From the NCBI GenBank assembly GCA_964599895.1, contig CAZRHT010000010.1, positions 1 through 55,070 of the forward strand: DNA of 55,070 nt. The letters are read 5' to 3'. Shown piece after piece: positions 1 to 8,179 of this stretch. The position numbers and the translations under genes were made by a program. The notes beneath the pieces were generated by a model. That model saw nothing but the letters and a program-made list of their open reading frames with translations. It made no database searches and was not told the DNA's origin. Position 1 is the first letter of the stretch, and every line of letters begins with the position of its first letter. The stretch is from UM-FILTER-49-7 sp964599895. GTDB lineage: Bacteria; Acidobacteriota; Holophagae; Thermotomaculales; Thermotomaculaceae.

Positions 1-2436
1 TCAATCAACAAACAGAGGGTCCACATCCGGGACAATCTGGACTTCACTATTACGAGTGTTCTTCAGCAAAATGGGCATGGCACCCTTCTCGAAAACACGG
101 CGAACCGCTGCCCTGCTTTCGCCGCGAAGTAGAATTATGCGGCGATACCGGCCTTTCAAGCGGTAGATTCCAGCTTTGAACGGGCCAAGAATTGTAACAC
201 CCTTTTCACCTGCAGCTGAAAGTGCCTCCACCAGCATCCCAGCCTTCTTCTTAACAGCCATTTCATCCTCACCCTTAAGTTCAAGAGAGATCAGATGAGC
301 GAAGGGAGGATAATCCGCCCTTTTCCGAAAATTCAATTCTTCTTTCGCGAAATCCGCAAAATTTCCGCTTTTCAGGTGCTCAAATATTTTATTCTCAGGC
401 AGGTAGGTCTGTATCAGTACCCGTCCAGCCACATCACCACGGCCTGCCCGACCTGCCGCCTGCAGAATCAATGAAAATGTTCGCTCTGCAGAACGGAAAT
501 CGGGGAATTTCAGGCTGGAATCCGCATCCACGACGCCTACGAGAGAAACCCCCGGAAAGTGGTGCCCCCGGGCAATCATCTGAGTTCCGACGAGAATATC
601 AATTTCCCCTGCCAGCATCCGGTCATGAAGTTTCTGGAACGATTTCTTTACACCCATGGTGTCCCGGTCGGCACGGAATATCTCAGCTTCAGGGAAAAGC
701 CTGTGGAGTCGCTGCTCGACTTTCTGAGTTCCGAAACCCATCATCTGAATAAAGGAATCTCCGCAGGCCGGACAGACATGGGGCATCTCCTGCTCCGTTC
801 CACAGTAGTGGCAGCGAAGAGGCTTTCCATCATAACCGGAGTGGACCGTCAGCGTCACACTGCAATGAGGGCATTGAACCACATAACCACATTTCCTGCA
901 CAAGAGAAAAGGCGCATATCCCCGTCTGTTGAGAAAAAGGATGACCTGCTCCCCTTCCGAAACCGTCTTCTTGATTTCCGCCACAAGGAGCTCACTGAGT
1001 ATGGTCTTTTTGCCCTTACTCATTTTAAATTCTTCTTTCATATCTATCAGTTGCATTTCAGGCATAACCTTCTGTTCAACCCGCTTCGTAAGGTGGGACA
1101 TGTGATATTTTCCCGCAAGGCCATGATGGTAGCTTTCGATTGTCGGGGTTGCGGAACCCAGGATCACACCGGCGCCTTCTATTCTCGCCCGAAAAAGTGC
1201 CACATGGACAGCATTGTACCTGGGATGGGAACCCTGTTTGTAGGAGTGGTCATTTTCCTCATCCACAATAATCAGCCCGAGATTTTGAAGGGGGGCAAAC
1301 ACGGCGGAACGCGTCCCAACTACAATCCTTACTCTGTTCTTCAAGATCCGGGTCCATTCCGATAACCGCTCGCCCCGACTGAGGCCCGAGTGCAGAATGG
1401 CAATATCGTTGCCAAACCGGACTTTCAGTCGGGAAATGGCAGCAGGAGTCAACCCGATTTCCGGTACCAGATACAGCACTTGCTTCCCCGTTTCCATAAC
1501 CGCATCTGCCGAACGCAGATAGCATTCCGTCTTACCGGAGCCGGTCACGCCATAGAGTAAATGCATTCCGCTGGGCGCACGCTGGAATTCTCCCAGAAAA
1601 GTTTGTTGTTCATCTGTGAGATGATACTGATCCAAAAAATGCCGGTCGCCCTGCACAAGAGAACGAAAGTCCTGAAACAACCGTACCCAACCCCTTTTCT
1701 CCAGTGCCCCGAATGTATCGTAGCTGCATCCGGTTTCCTGGACCAGTTCCGCGCAGAGTTGGAAAGGTTCACCGGTTGCGCTGATCATCCGTTGGAGAAC
1801 AGCCGCCTGTTTGGGGGCTCGCTTTTCCAGCTGCTGGAGATCTTCCTGACCGGGAGAACGCACCAGTGCAACAGCACGTCGTTTCACCGTTTCAACCGGG
1901 CTGATGTCGTCTTCCATCTCCCGGACGACAATCTCCAGCTTACTTAGTCGATCCAGTAATTTACCAACAGATTTCCCCCGGAACGCCAGCTTGATCGCCC
2001 GTTCTGCTTTTCCTTTTTCTCCGATGAAGGAAACCACTTCCAATTCGCTCTCTGTCAGAAAGAGAGGAACCCGGTGATTTCTAAGCCTGTACCGATACCC
2101 TTGTTTTTTCAACAAACCTGGCGGTAATGCCGAACGAAGGAGGCTTCCCGCTGAAACAAAATAATATGCAGCAGAAGTCTTTATCATTTCAATAAGACTT
2201 CGCGGAAGTGCCGGCAGCTCTTCAGACAGTGATTTCAGCGGTTTTAATTCCACATTGGCAGGAGGGGTTTTCACCTCATCCACGACAATGCCTTTCAACC
2301 GCTGATGACCAAATGATACCAGTACGATTTCACCGATCTCCACTTCATCCCCAGTCTCCGTCCGGTAGGTATACGCTGTATCCCAATCCGCCGGCGTGAC
2401 CACCTGAAAATATCGTCTTCCTTCCTCTTTCATCAT
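1..2436 (-). CDS. priA: Primosomal protein N' (replication restart helicase PriA)
   Basis: PriA is the superfamily 2 DNA helicase that recognises stalled forks and reloads the replicative helicase. The 811-residue product has the N-terminal 3'BD region, then Walker A GVTGSGKT at about residues 296-303 and the helicase II motif at 392-395. Four Cys pairs (CRKC, CPHC, CHYC, CPAC) form the zinc-binding insert typical of the family. The length is close to the usual 730-820 residues and the C-terminus is complete, ending at base 1. One oddity is DEEN at the motif II position, where most PriA proteins have DEEH. The start is the ATG at 2436; a second ATG follows directly, and there is no strong ribosome binding site. 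It is divergent from nusB, and dnaB lies elsewhere in the window. Confidence 0.97.
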   Translation of the reverse strand: MMKEEGRRYFQVVTPADWDTAYTYRTETGDEVEIGEIVLVSFGHQRLKGIVVDEVKTPPANVELKPLKSLSEELPALPRSLIEMIKTSAAYYFVSAGSLLRSALPPGLLKKQGYRYRLRNHRVPLFLTESELEVVSFIGEKGKAERAIKLAFRGKSVGKLLDRLSKLEIVVREMEDDISPVETVKRRAVALVRSPGQEDLQQLEKRAPKQAAVLQRMISATGEPFQLCAELVQETGCSYDTFGALEKRGWVRLFQDFRSLVQGDRHFLDQYHLTDEQQTFLGEFQRAPSGMHLLYGVTGSGKTECYLRSADAVMETGKQVLYLVPEIGLTPAAISRLKVRFGNDIAILHSGLSRGERLSEWTRILKNRVRIVVGTRSAVFAPLQNLGLIIVDEENDHSYKQGSHPRYNAVHVALFRARIEGAGVILGSATPTIESYHHGLAGKYHMSHLTKRVEQKVMPEMQLIDMKEEFKMSKGKKTILSELLVAEIKKTVSEGEQVILFLNRRGYAPFLLCRKCGYVVQCPHCSVTLTVHSGYDGKPLRCHYCGTEQEMPHVCPACGDSFIQMMGFGTQKVEQRLHRLFPEAEIFRADRDTMGVKKSFQKLHDRMLAGEIDILVGTQMIARGHHFPGVSLVGVVDADSSLKFPDFRSAERTFSLILQAAGRAGRGDVAGRVLIQTYLPENKIFEHLKSGNFADFAKEELNFRKRADYPPFAHLISLELKGEDEMAVKKKAGMLVEALSAAGEKGVTILGPFKAGIYRLKGRYRRIILLRGESRAAVRRVFEKGAMPILLKNTRNSEVQIVPDVDPLFVD

Positions 2437-2629
2437 GACAGCATCATACTACAATGAGGAACCAAGTTTGAGCTAAAGGCAAATTTGAGGTTGAGCCGGA
2501 AGGGAAGAATAGATTCACAGCAGGGCAGAAAAATAATGGAAACTTAAGACAAAGGTGAAAAGACGCAATGTTTAAAATAGAATCACCGATTTTTTTGAAT
2601 AACTCTCTTTCCTGATCTTCTCCCTGCCC

Positions 2630-2647
2630 CCCCACTCGCACCCGCAC
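2630..2647. repeat. Degenerate hexamer repeat, priA-nusB spacer
   Basis: Three hexamer units (CCCCAC, TCGCAC, CCGCAC; GTGNGN on the other strand) lie in the 266-base spacer between priA and nusB. They resemble the GTGGGC-type repeats at 51409 and 53809. With only three units, chance is possible. Confidence 0.35.
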
Positions 2648-2702
2648 TGTTTGCGACCACTCACTCTCCACTTTGTGGTAAAATACGCCCGGAGGATACC
2701 GA

Positions 2703-3122
2703 ATGGGAAACAGGCGGAAATCTCGTGAATACTCGCTTCAACTTCTATATGCCAGGGATGTGACCGGCTGGCAAATGGAAGAGATTTCTCCAATTTTCTG
2801 GAAAGACCGTTCGACGTCTGAACAAACCAAGGGCTATGCCATTAATATTGTCAACGGGGTCCTAGCCCATGCCACCGAAATCAACACGTCAATTGAACAA
2901 AACTCCAGCAACTGGAAAATCACACGGATGTCATACGTGGACCGTAATATCCTCCGAATTGCCGTGTATGAATTCATGTATGAAGATTCTCCTCCGGTTG
3001 TTGTAATCAATGAAGCCATTGAATTGGCAAAACGTTACGGAGATGGGGAGTCCGGTCAGTTTGTAAACGGCGTCCTGGATGCCATACGTAAATCGCTTCC
3101 GGCCCGGAATGTCAAAGAATAG
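2703..3122 (+). CDS. nusB: Transcription antitermination factor NusB
   Basis: NusB binds boxA RNA with NusE (ribosomal protein S10) and supports antitermination on rRNA operons. The 139-residue product starts with the typical basic stretch (GNRRKSREYSLQLLY) and carries the family signature around VVINEAIELAKRYG with FVNGVLDAI near the C-terminus. Its length is standard. The start is supported by GGAGG seven bases upstream of the ATG. Its 3' end overlaps the probable start of the transglutaminase-like gene, so it probably heads the unit running into the chemosensory genes. Confidence 0.95.
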   Translation: MGNRRKSREYSLQLLYARDVTGWQMEEISPIFWKDRSTSEQTKGYAINIVNGVLAHATEINTSIEQNSSNWKITRMSYVDRNILRIAVYEFMYEDSPPVVVINEAIELAKRYGDGESGQFVNGVLDAIRKSLPARNVKE

Positions 3123-3894
3123 GAATCGCCGGTTCTTCATCGTTCTCCTTCCTGCCCTTTCAATTTTCTTTGGTACGACTTCGGTTATCGGCTCCGGGGT
3201 CATGGGGACCCAGCGGGCTGAGTATCGTTTTGTACCACCCGCGGCTATTCTGCCGTATAGGAACGCCGGATACCAAATTGAAGAATCTACGGATGGGATT
3301 GTCCAGGTGAAAGTCAATACAACTCCACTCAGAAATAGTACCCCCTACCCAACCGCAATTAAAAACAAGCAGGCACTCGCTCTCCTTGATTCAGGACAAA
3401 ACCAACACCTTTCGACGGCATTTCGGATAAAGACCCGCAAGCTGGTTCAGCCCTGCCACGGCTATTTTCAGGCCGTATCAGTTATTCTAGACTGGATTAC
3501 CCGTCATTTTCACTATCAACTGCAGATCAAGAGTCCCCTTGAAGGGGATTGTACGGCGGCAGCCCAACTTGCTGTTCAAATGCTCACGGAAGCTGGTATC
3601 CCTGCACGAACCGTAATCGGCGTAGTGATGAAATCAAAGGATCATGTCTTGAGTGGAAAGGCCCTCCATTCTTTTATTGAAATTTATTACCCTGGAACCG
3701 GATGGCTGTTCTCCGATCCCCTTTCCTGCTATCACTATGTCCCTGCAAATTATGTATTGCTTAATAGCGCGCATGTCTCCGATTATTTTGGTCTAACTCT
3801 GCGCACTGTGCGCCAACCGGCCCCCCTTGAATCTGTTATCTCCCATGAGCATTCTCGAATTCCGGGCCGAATCAACCTGTTTCGTTTCAACTAA
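3109..3894 (+). CDS. Exported transglutaminase-like domain protein
   Basis: This is a 261-residue protein with a transglutaminase-like papain fold. The putative catalytic triad is visible as Cys148 (GDCTAAA), His187 (ALHSFIEIYY) and Asp203 (WLFSDP), in the order and spacing of the family. The N-terminus (basic MSKNRNRRF followed by a hydrophobic stretch) looks like a signal peptide or membrane anchor, so it probably acts outside the cytoplasm. The ATG at 3109 is preferred because it overlaps the nusB stop region by 14 bases and starts the signal sequence; an in-frame ATG at 3079 lies deeper inside nusB. Bacterial members may be proteases or peptidoglycan enzymes, and the substrate is unknown. 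It lies 9 bases upstream of cheA. Confidence 0.8.
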   Translation: MSKNRNRRFFIVLLPALSIFFGTTSVIGSGVMGTQRAEYRFVPPAAILPYRNAGYQIEESTDGIVQVKVNTTPLRNSTPYPTAIKNKQALALLDSGQNQHLSTAFRIKTRKLVQPCHGYFQAVSVILDWITRHFHYQLQIKSPLEGDCTAAAQLAVQMLTEAGIPARTVIGVVMKSKDHVLSGKALHSFIEIYYPGTGWLFSDPLSCYHYVPANYVLLNSAHVSDYFGLTLRTVRQPAPLESVISHEHSRIPGRINLFRFN

Positions 3895-3903
3895 GGAGAA
3901 AAG

Positions 3904-5916
3904 ATGGGAGACAACATAGACAATCTTCTGTCAGAGCTCACTGAGCTGAACGAAAACATATATGGCAGTTCAAAAGATCTGAAGATTGCCATAGAAAATG
4001 ATACAAACACCGTTCACGTCACTGGAGAGCTCTTCCGAGCCTTTCACACGATAAAGGGACTGGGTGGTATGAGCGGATTCAGTGCGCTCTCTCAATTCTC
4101 CCACTCGGTGGAAAACCTGCTGGACCGTATCCGGAAAGCTGATCATCCCTGCACACTATCAGTGGTCAATCTGCTGATTCTCTCCACTGAAATAATTGAC
4201 CGGTTCATTGACTCCATTCAGACCATTGGGACCGACGCAGTAGAAGAAACAGTTCTGGCTTCTTTTCGGAGGCAACTGACCGAAGAAATGGAAACTGTGC
4301 CTTACAGCAGAAAAGCAGATTCTCCCGAACTGGATTTCCTTCCACCCGGACTGGTGAAACAATTAAATGATATAGAGTTGGCCAGGCTAAAAGAAAACGT
4401 ACGTAATGACAATCCCATCTATTTTCTGGACGTTTCTTTTCCGTTCGAAAGCTTTGATACAGGACTCAGAAAGATTCAAGACGGTATCAACCAGGACGGG
4501 GAAATCATTGCCACTCTTCCAGGAGATGAGACAGCCACCGATACCCATATTTCATTTCGCCTGCTGTTGGCCTCGCCCCTGTCGCCCGAAAAAATCAGAG
4601 AATTCTCTCCATCCTCATCTACCCTCTCTATCATCCATGAATCGACTCCCTCAAAGACTGAAGCACGAAAGCATAAAGCAGAACTGAACGATGAGGTTCG
4701 TACACCTGCCCTTACTCAAGGAACCGGGGGGGATCGTACAGTAAAAGTAGGGTTGAAGGAACTGGATTTGCTTCTTCAAGATATGGAGGAGATGGCATTA
4801 CTCAAGAACCGGATTGAAGCTATCCTTGCTCCCCTTGCGGGAACCGGCGAGGGGGGACATATTGTTCAACAGGCACGATTCCAGCTGAATGTTCTTGAAC
4901 GACGCATTTCTTCCTTCCAGAAACGGGTGATTCACTACAGAATGGTGCCACTGGCATCCATTTTCAGACGTCTTGAAAGTGCCACAATCCGAACTGCCGC
5001 TGAACTGGGCAAGAAAATTCAACTGAGCCTTGACGACGGCAATACCCGGGTTGACAAGCAGATTACGGATGCTCTCGTAGAACCCCTGATTCACTTGCTC
5101 CGGAATGCGGTTGACCACGGCATTGAAGACCCGGGTCTTAGGAGAAAGGCAGGGAAACCGGAAAATGGAACGATTCTATTGACAGCTTTTCAGCAGGGAA
5201 GTTCTGTTTTTATCGAAATTGCAGATGACGGAAACGGCATGAACCTTTCCACAATTTTGAAGAAAGCCGAGGCGTCGGGTCTTGCGGAGAAGGACCGAAA
5301 GTACTCTGACAACGATATCCTGGATTTCATCTTCAACCCAGGTTTTTCCACTTCAGAAAAACTATCAGATATTTCCGGACGTGGTGTAGGTATGGACGTG
5401 GTAAGAACAGAATTGGAAAAACTGGGTGGCACAATCCGTATCCAGACAATCGAAGGGAAAGGAACCCATTTCCATATGCAGATCCCCGTAACGCAGGCTA
5501 TTTTGCCGGCATTTTTCATTTCATCCGGGGACACGGTGCTGGGCCTTCCGTCTCTCTTCGTAAAATCCATACAACCGTACGAAGCTGAACGCTGTGTATA
5601 CGTTCAAAACCATCTCTATTATCGATTCAACGAAGAGCCTTCCAGAGCAATCCATCTCCCTCGACTGCTGGGCATAGATGACCTGGAAACGGAGGTCCGA
5701 GTTGTCATTCACGTTCATCATTTTGACCAGTTTTTTGCATTTCTGGTTGAAGATGTGATTGAGGAAAAAGAGGTGACAATCACTCCACTTAAGGGAAAAC
5801 TCTCACAGCTTCCCCTCTTTTCAGCAATCTGCAACTTCTCTGCTCAATCAGTGGGCTACATTCTTGATATTCCTCAATTAATCTCGAGATTGAGAGGTGA
5901 CCATGAAACCCCTTGA
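3904..5916 (+). CDS. cheA: Chemotaxis-type sensor histidine kinase CheA
   Basis: CheA autophosphorylates on its Hpt domain and passes phosphate to receivers. In 670 residues the domains are: Hpt (1-120) with phospho-accepting His48 in FHTIKG; a middle region (about 140-260) resembling the P2 receiver-docking domain; a dimerisation helix pair; an HATPase_c kinase core with N-box LLRNAVDHG, DDGNGM and GRGVGMDVV; and a C-terminal CheW-like domain. The catalytic motifs look intact. AAGGAG stands five bases before the ATG. The cheW gene begins inside its last codons. No receptor (MCP) or separate cheY is adjacent, so its input is unknown. Such modules often control pili or other non-flagellar outputs; here that is inference. 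Confidence 0.94.
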   Translation: MGDNIDNLLSELTELNENIYGSSKDLKIAIENDTNTVHVTGELFRAFHTIKGLGGMSGFSALSQFSHSVENLLDRIRKADHPCTLSVVNLLILSTEIIDRFIDSIQTIGTDAVEETVLASFRRQLTEEMETVPYSRKADSPELDFLPPGLVKQLNDIELARLKENVRNDNPIYFLDVSFPFESFDTGLRKIQDGINQDGEIIATLPGDETATDTHISFRLLLASPLSPEKIREFSPSSSTLSIIHESTPSKTEARKHKAELNDEVRTPALTQGTGGDRTVKVGLKELDLLLQDMEEMALLKNRIEAILAPLAGTGEGGHIVQQARFQLNVLERRISSFQKRVIHYRMVPLASIFRRLESATIRTAAELGKKIQLSLDDGNTRVDKQITDALVEPLIHLLRNAVDHGIEDPGLRRKAGKPENGTILLTAFQQGSSVFIEIADDGNGMNLSTILKKAEASGLAEKDRKYSDNDILDFIFNPGFSTSEKLSDISGRGVGMDVVRTELEKLGGTIRIQTIEGKGTHFHMQIPVTQAILPAFFISSGDTVLGLPSLFVKSIQPYEAERCVYVQNHLYYRFNEEPSRAIHLPRLLGIDDLETEVRVVIHVHHFDQFFAFLVEDVIEEKEVTITPLKGKLSQLPLFSAICNFSAQSVGYILDIPQLISRLRGDHETP

Positions 5917-6328
5917 TTCCATTCTGTTGTTGAAATCCGGTCAGAGTTTATTTGGGATTGAGCTTCGATATATACGGGAAATTGCTTCCGATTTCTCCAT
6001 ATTCCCCCTTCCGGAAAAGTTGGTAAATATATCCCACCTGGCATTGCTAAGAGGCATCCCCTTCGCCGTTCTGAGCAGTGAATACTTCCTGCAGATTGAA
6101 CACAACGTCAGAGAAAAACTCGTTGTTCTGATTGGCCAGATGGGCATTTTCGTAGATGAAGCAGTCCAATCAATATCCCCGGAACAACTCTCGATCCAAG
6201 AAAATGGGTCAGAATCACGAAATATTTTTGTCAAACAAGTCGTCCAGTATCGAAATCGAATTATACCAATCCTGGATATTCAGGCAATTCTAAATGACCA
6301 GCCAGATTTTGAATTCATTTCAATTTAG
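5903..6328 (+). CDS. cheW: CheW-like coupling protein
   Basis: This small single-domain CheW-like protein (141 residues) would couple CheA to receptors. It begins MKPLDSILLLKSGQSLFGI and contains the usual beta-rich CheW core with a short conserved segment near the end (RIIPILDIQAIL). The ATG at 5903 is preferred because GAGAGG lies five bases upstream; a GTG at 5897 is possible. It overlaps the end of cheA by 14 bases and the start of cheR by 35 bases, indicating translational coupling. The sequence is divergent from canonical CheW, so the assignment rests partly on position between cheA and cheR. Confidence 0.85.
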   Translation: MKPLDSILLLKSGQSLFGIELRYIREIASDFSIFPLPEKLVNISHLALLRGIPFAVLSSEYFLQIEHNVREKLVVLIGQMGIFVDEAVQSISPEQLSIQENGSESRNIFVKQVVQYRNRIIPILDIQAILNDQPDFEFISI

Positions 6329-7112
6329 TCTGTTTCGGCAGACTTTGGCCATGGAGGGACTGGATCTCACAGAAAACGCCAGAGAAGTGTTCGAACTTAG
6401 AATCCAACGTTTTGCGATTCGTCACGGCCTTCAGCTGGATCAGCTTCCCTTCCTTCTGAAACAGGATGAAAACCTTCGAATCGCGCTGGCAGAGAGCCTT
6501 ATTATTCATGAAAGCTATTTTTACAGGGAAGCTCACCACTTCACTACTTTGACGCATCATCTCCTGCCGGAACGAATAACATGCACCGCCCGCCCCATTT
6601 CTATTCTCAGTGCTGGTTGCGCTCGTGGTGAAGAGGCATACTCCATTCGCATCTCTATACTGGAAGCGTTGCCTCAACTGAGCTCCCAGATTAAGATTAC
6701 CGGAGTAGATCGCTCAAAGGAGATGATTGATGCAGCCCAAGTCGGCCTTTACTCCATTCATGCCTTACGGGAAATGCCGGCTCGACTTTCTGAGAAGTAT
6801 TTTACTCAACAAATGTCCGATCTTTTTTCTCCAAATTCCGAAGTAAGGGAAGGAGTTGATTTTTTCCAGCTCGATCTGTTGAAAGAATCCTTGAACAAGG
6901 AGGCCTATGATATAATTCTTTGCAGGAATGTAATGATGTATCTTACAAGTGACGCAAGGGAAAGATTGAAATCAGTTTTTGAGGCCGCCCTGAAACCAGG
7001 TGGAAGTTTCTTTTTCGGCACGACAGAGGTCCTTTCCAGTCCGCCTGTTACGTTTCAAAAGTCTCAAGCAGGCAATTCTTTCTTTTTTAAGAAAGTGGGA
7101 GAATGCTCATGA
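6294..7112 (+). CDS. cheR: Chemoreceptor methyltransferase CheR
   Basis: CheR uses S-adenosylmethionine to methylate receptor glutamates. The 272-residue product has the N-terminal helical domain and the Rossmann methyltransferase domain with SAGCARGEEAYS (SAM-binding loop), ESYFYRE before it, and ILCRNVMMYL, all hallmark CheR motifs. The start at 6294 keeps the complete N-terminal helix that the family uses. The gene overlaps cheW at its start and cheB at its stop (ATGA). Its presence with cheB implies an adapting system with methylated receptors encoded elsewhere. Confidence 0.95.
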   Translation: MTSQILNSFQFSLFRQTLAMEGLDLTENAREVFELRIQRFAIRHGLQLDQLPFLLKQDENLRIALAESLIIHESYFYREAHHFTTLTHHLLPERITCTARPISILSAGCARGEEAYSIRISILEALPQLSSQIKITGVDRSKEMIDAAQVGLYSIHALREMPARLSEKYFTQQMSDLFSPNSEVREGVDFFQLDLLKESLNKEAYDIILCRNVMMYLTSDARERLKSVFEAALKPGGSFFFGTTEVLSSPPVTFQKSQAGNSFFFKKVGECS

Positions 7113-8140
7113 ACATCCTTCTCATTGACGATTCTGAACTGATACTCAGTGAATTGTCTCTTTTGCTCAATCAGACGGGGAAGTTCTCGAGGATATTCAA
7201 AGCCCATGATGGAGAAGAAGGTATTCGTCAGACCATGTTGAATAAACCGGATGTAATCATTCTTGATCTTCAGATGCCCAGAATGGATGGGTTCACTTTT
7301 CTTCGCTGGTTAATGGCCAACCATCCCGTTCCCGTTATGGTATTCAGCTCTGCTGGAACGGACGAGAATATTTTCAAAGCCATGGAAATTGGTGCCGTGG
7401 ATTTCATTCAAAAACCTGAAAATTATATTACAGGGACATTTGCAAACCACTTCAACGAAAAGCTGTCCGCTGTAATGAACGCTTCCATCCCCCTGAAAAC
7501 AGGCTCCGTTGCCCGCCCACAAGCCCATAAATCTGTCAAGTTGAGTCATTCAGAAGTTCCTCGGTCCAATTTTGAAATTCTAGTAATTGGAGCATCCACG
7601 GGGGGCCCCACGGCAATTCAACGGATTCTTGAAGACATTCAATCCTATATAGATGTTCCTGTAGTCGTATGCCAGCATATGCCACGCAGCTTCACCGGAG
7701 TCTTCGCCAACCGTTTGAATATGCTGCTGGATTTGAATGTAAAAGAGGCTGAAGATGGCGAATCTCCTCAAAAACAAACCGTTTATGTCGCACCGGGAGA
7801 CATGCATCTGGAATTCCATGATAATGCGTTCCGGCTGGTTCAGCCCCATTTGAATGACCGATACATTCCCTCGGTAGATCGTCTTATCGAAACTGTTGTG
7901 GCTTCCTATGGGAAAAACACACTGGCTGCCATTTTAACTGGGATGGGAACAGATGGAAGTAGTGGCGCCCATGCGGTACACGAAGCCGGAGGAACTCTCC
8001 TTGCAGAATCCCAGGATTCCTGTGTCGTATATGGCATGCCAAAAGCGGCAGTAAGTACCGGTTTTGTTGATCATGTTCTCTCTCTGGATGTCATGGGTGG
8101 TGAAATTGTCTCACTATTGCGTCAGATTGAACCGGAATAG
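7109..8140 (+). CDS. cheB: Chemotaxis response regulator and methylesterase CheB
   Basis: CheB removes methyl groups from receptors when phosphorylated by CheA. The receiver domain (residues 1-120) carries the phospho-acceptor Asp53 (ILDLQMP) and lysine in QKPENY. The esterase domain has the catalytic Ser in GASTGG, His in QHMPRSF, and Asp in ILTGMGTDG. The ATG at 7109 overlaps the cheR stop as ATGA, with GGGAG seven bases upstream; another ATG at 7103 lies inside the ribosome binding site. It is the last gene of the chemosensory unit and ends 40 bases from the convergent gene on the other strand. Confidence 0.95.
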   Translation: MNILLIDDSELILSELSLLLNQTGKFSRIFKAHDGEEGIRQTMLNKPDVIILDLQMPRMDGFTFLRWLMANHPVPVMVFSSAGTDENIFKAMEIGAVDFIQKPENYITGTFANHFNEKLSAVMNASIPLKTGSVARPQAHKSVKLSHSEVPRSNFEILVIGASTGGPTAIQRILEDIQSYIDVPVVVCQHMPRSFTGVFANRLNMLLDLNVKEAEDGESPQKQTVYVAPGDMHLEFHDNAFRLVQPHLNDRYIPSVDRLIETVVASYGKNTLAAILTGMGTDGSSGAHAVHEAGGTLLAESQDSCVVYGMPKAAVSTGFVDHVLSLDVMGGEIVSLLRQIEPE

Positions 8141-8179
8141 AGAGCTTACTTTTCGCCCCCCGCTTCCCGATTTCCATCC

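Noticed and set aside
559..1365. A 268-codon open frame on the plus strand inside priA
   Set aside because: It is antisense to a clear PriA, has no recognisable family or ribosome binding site, and its sequence is low-complexity shadow of priA.
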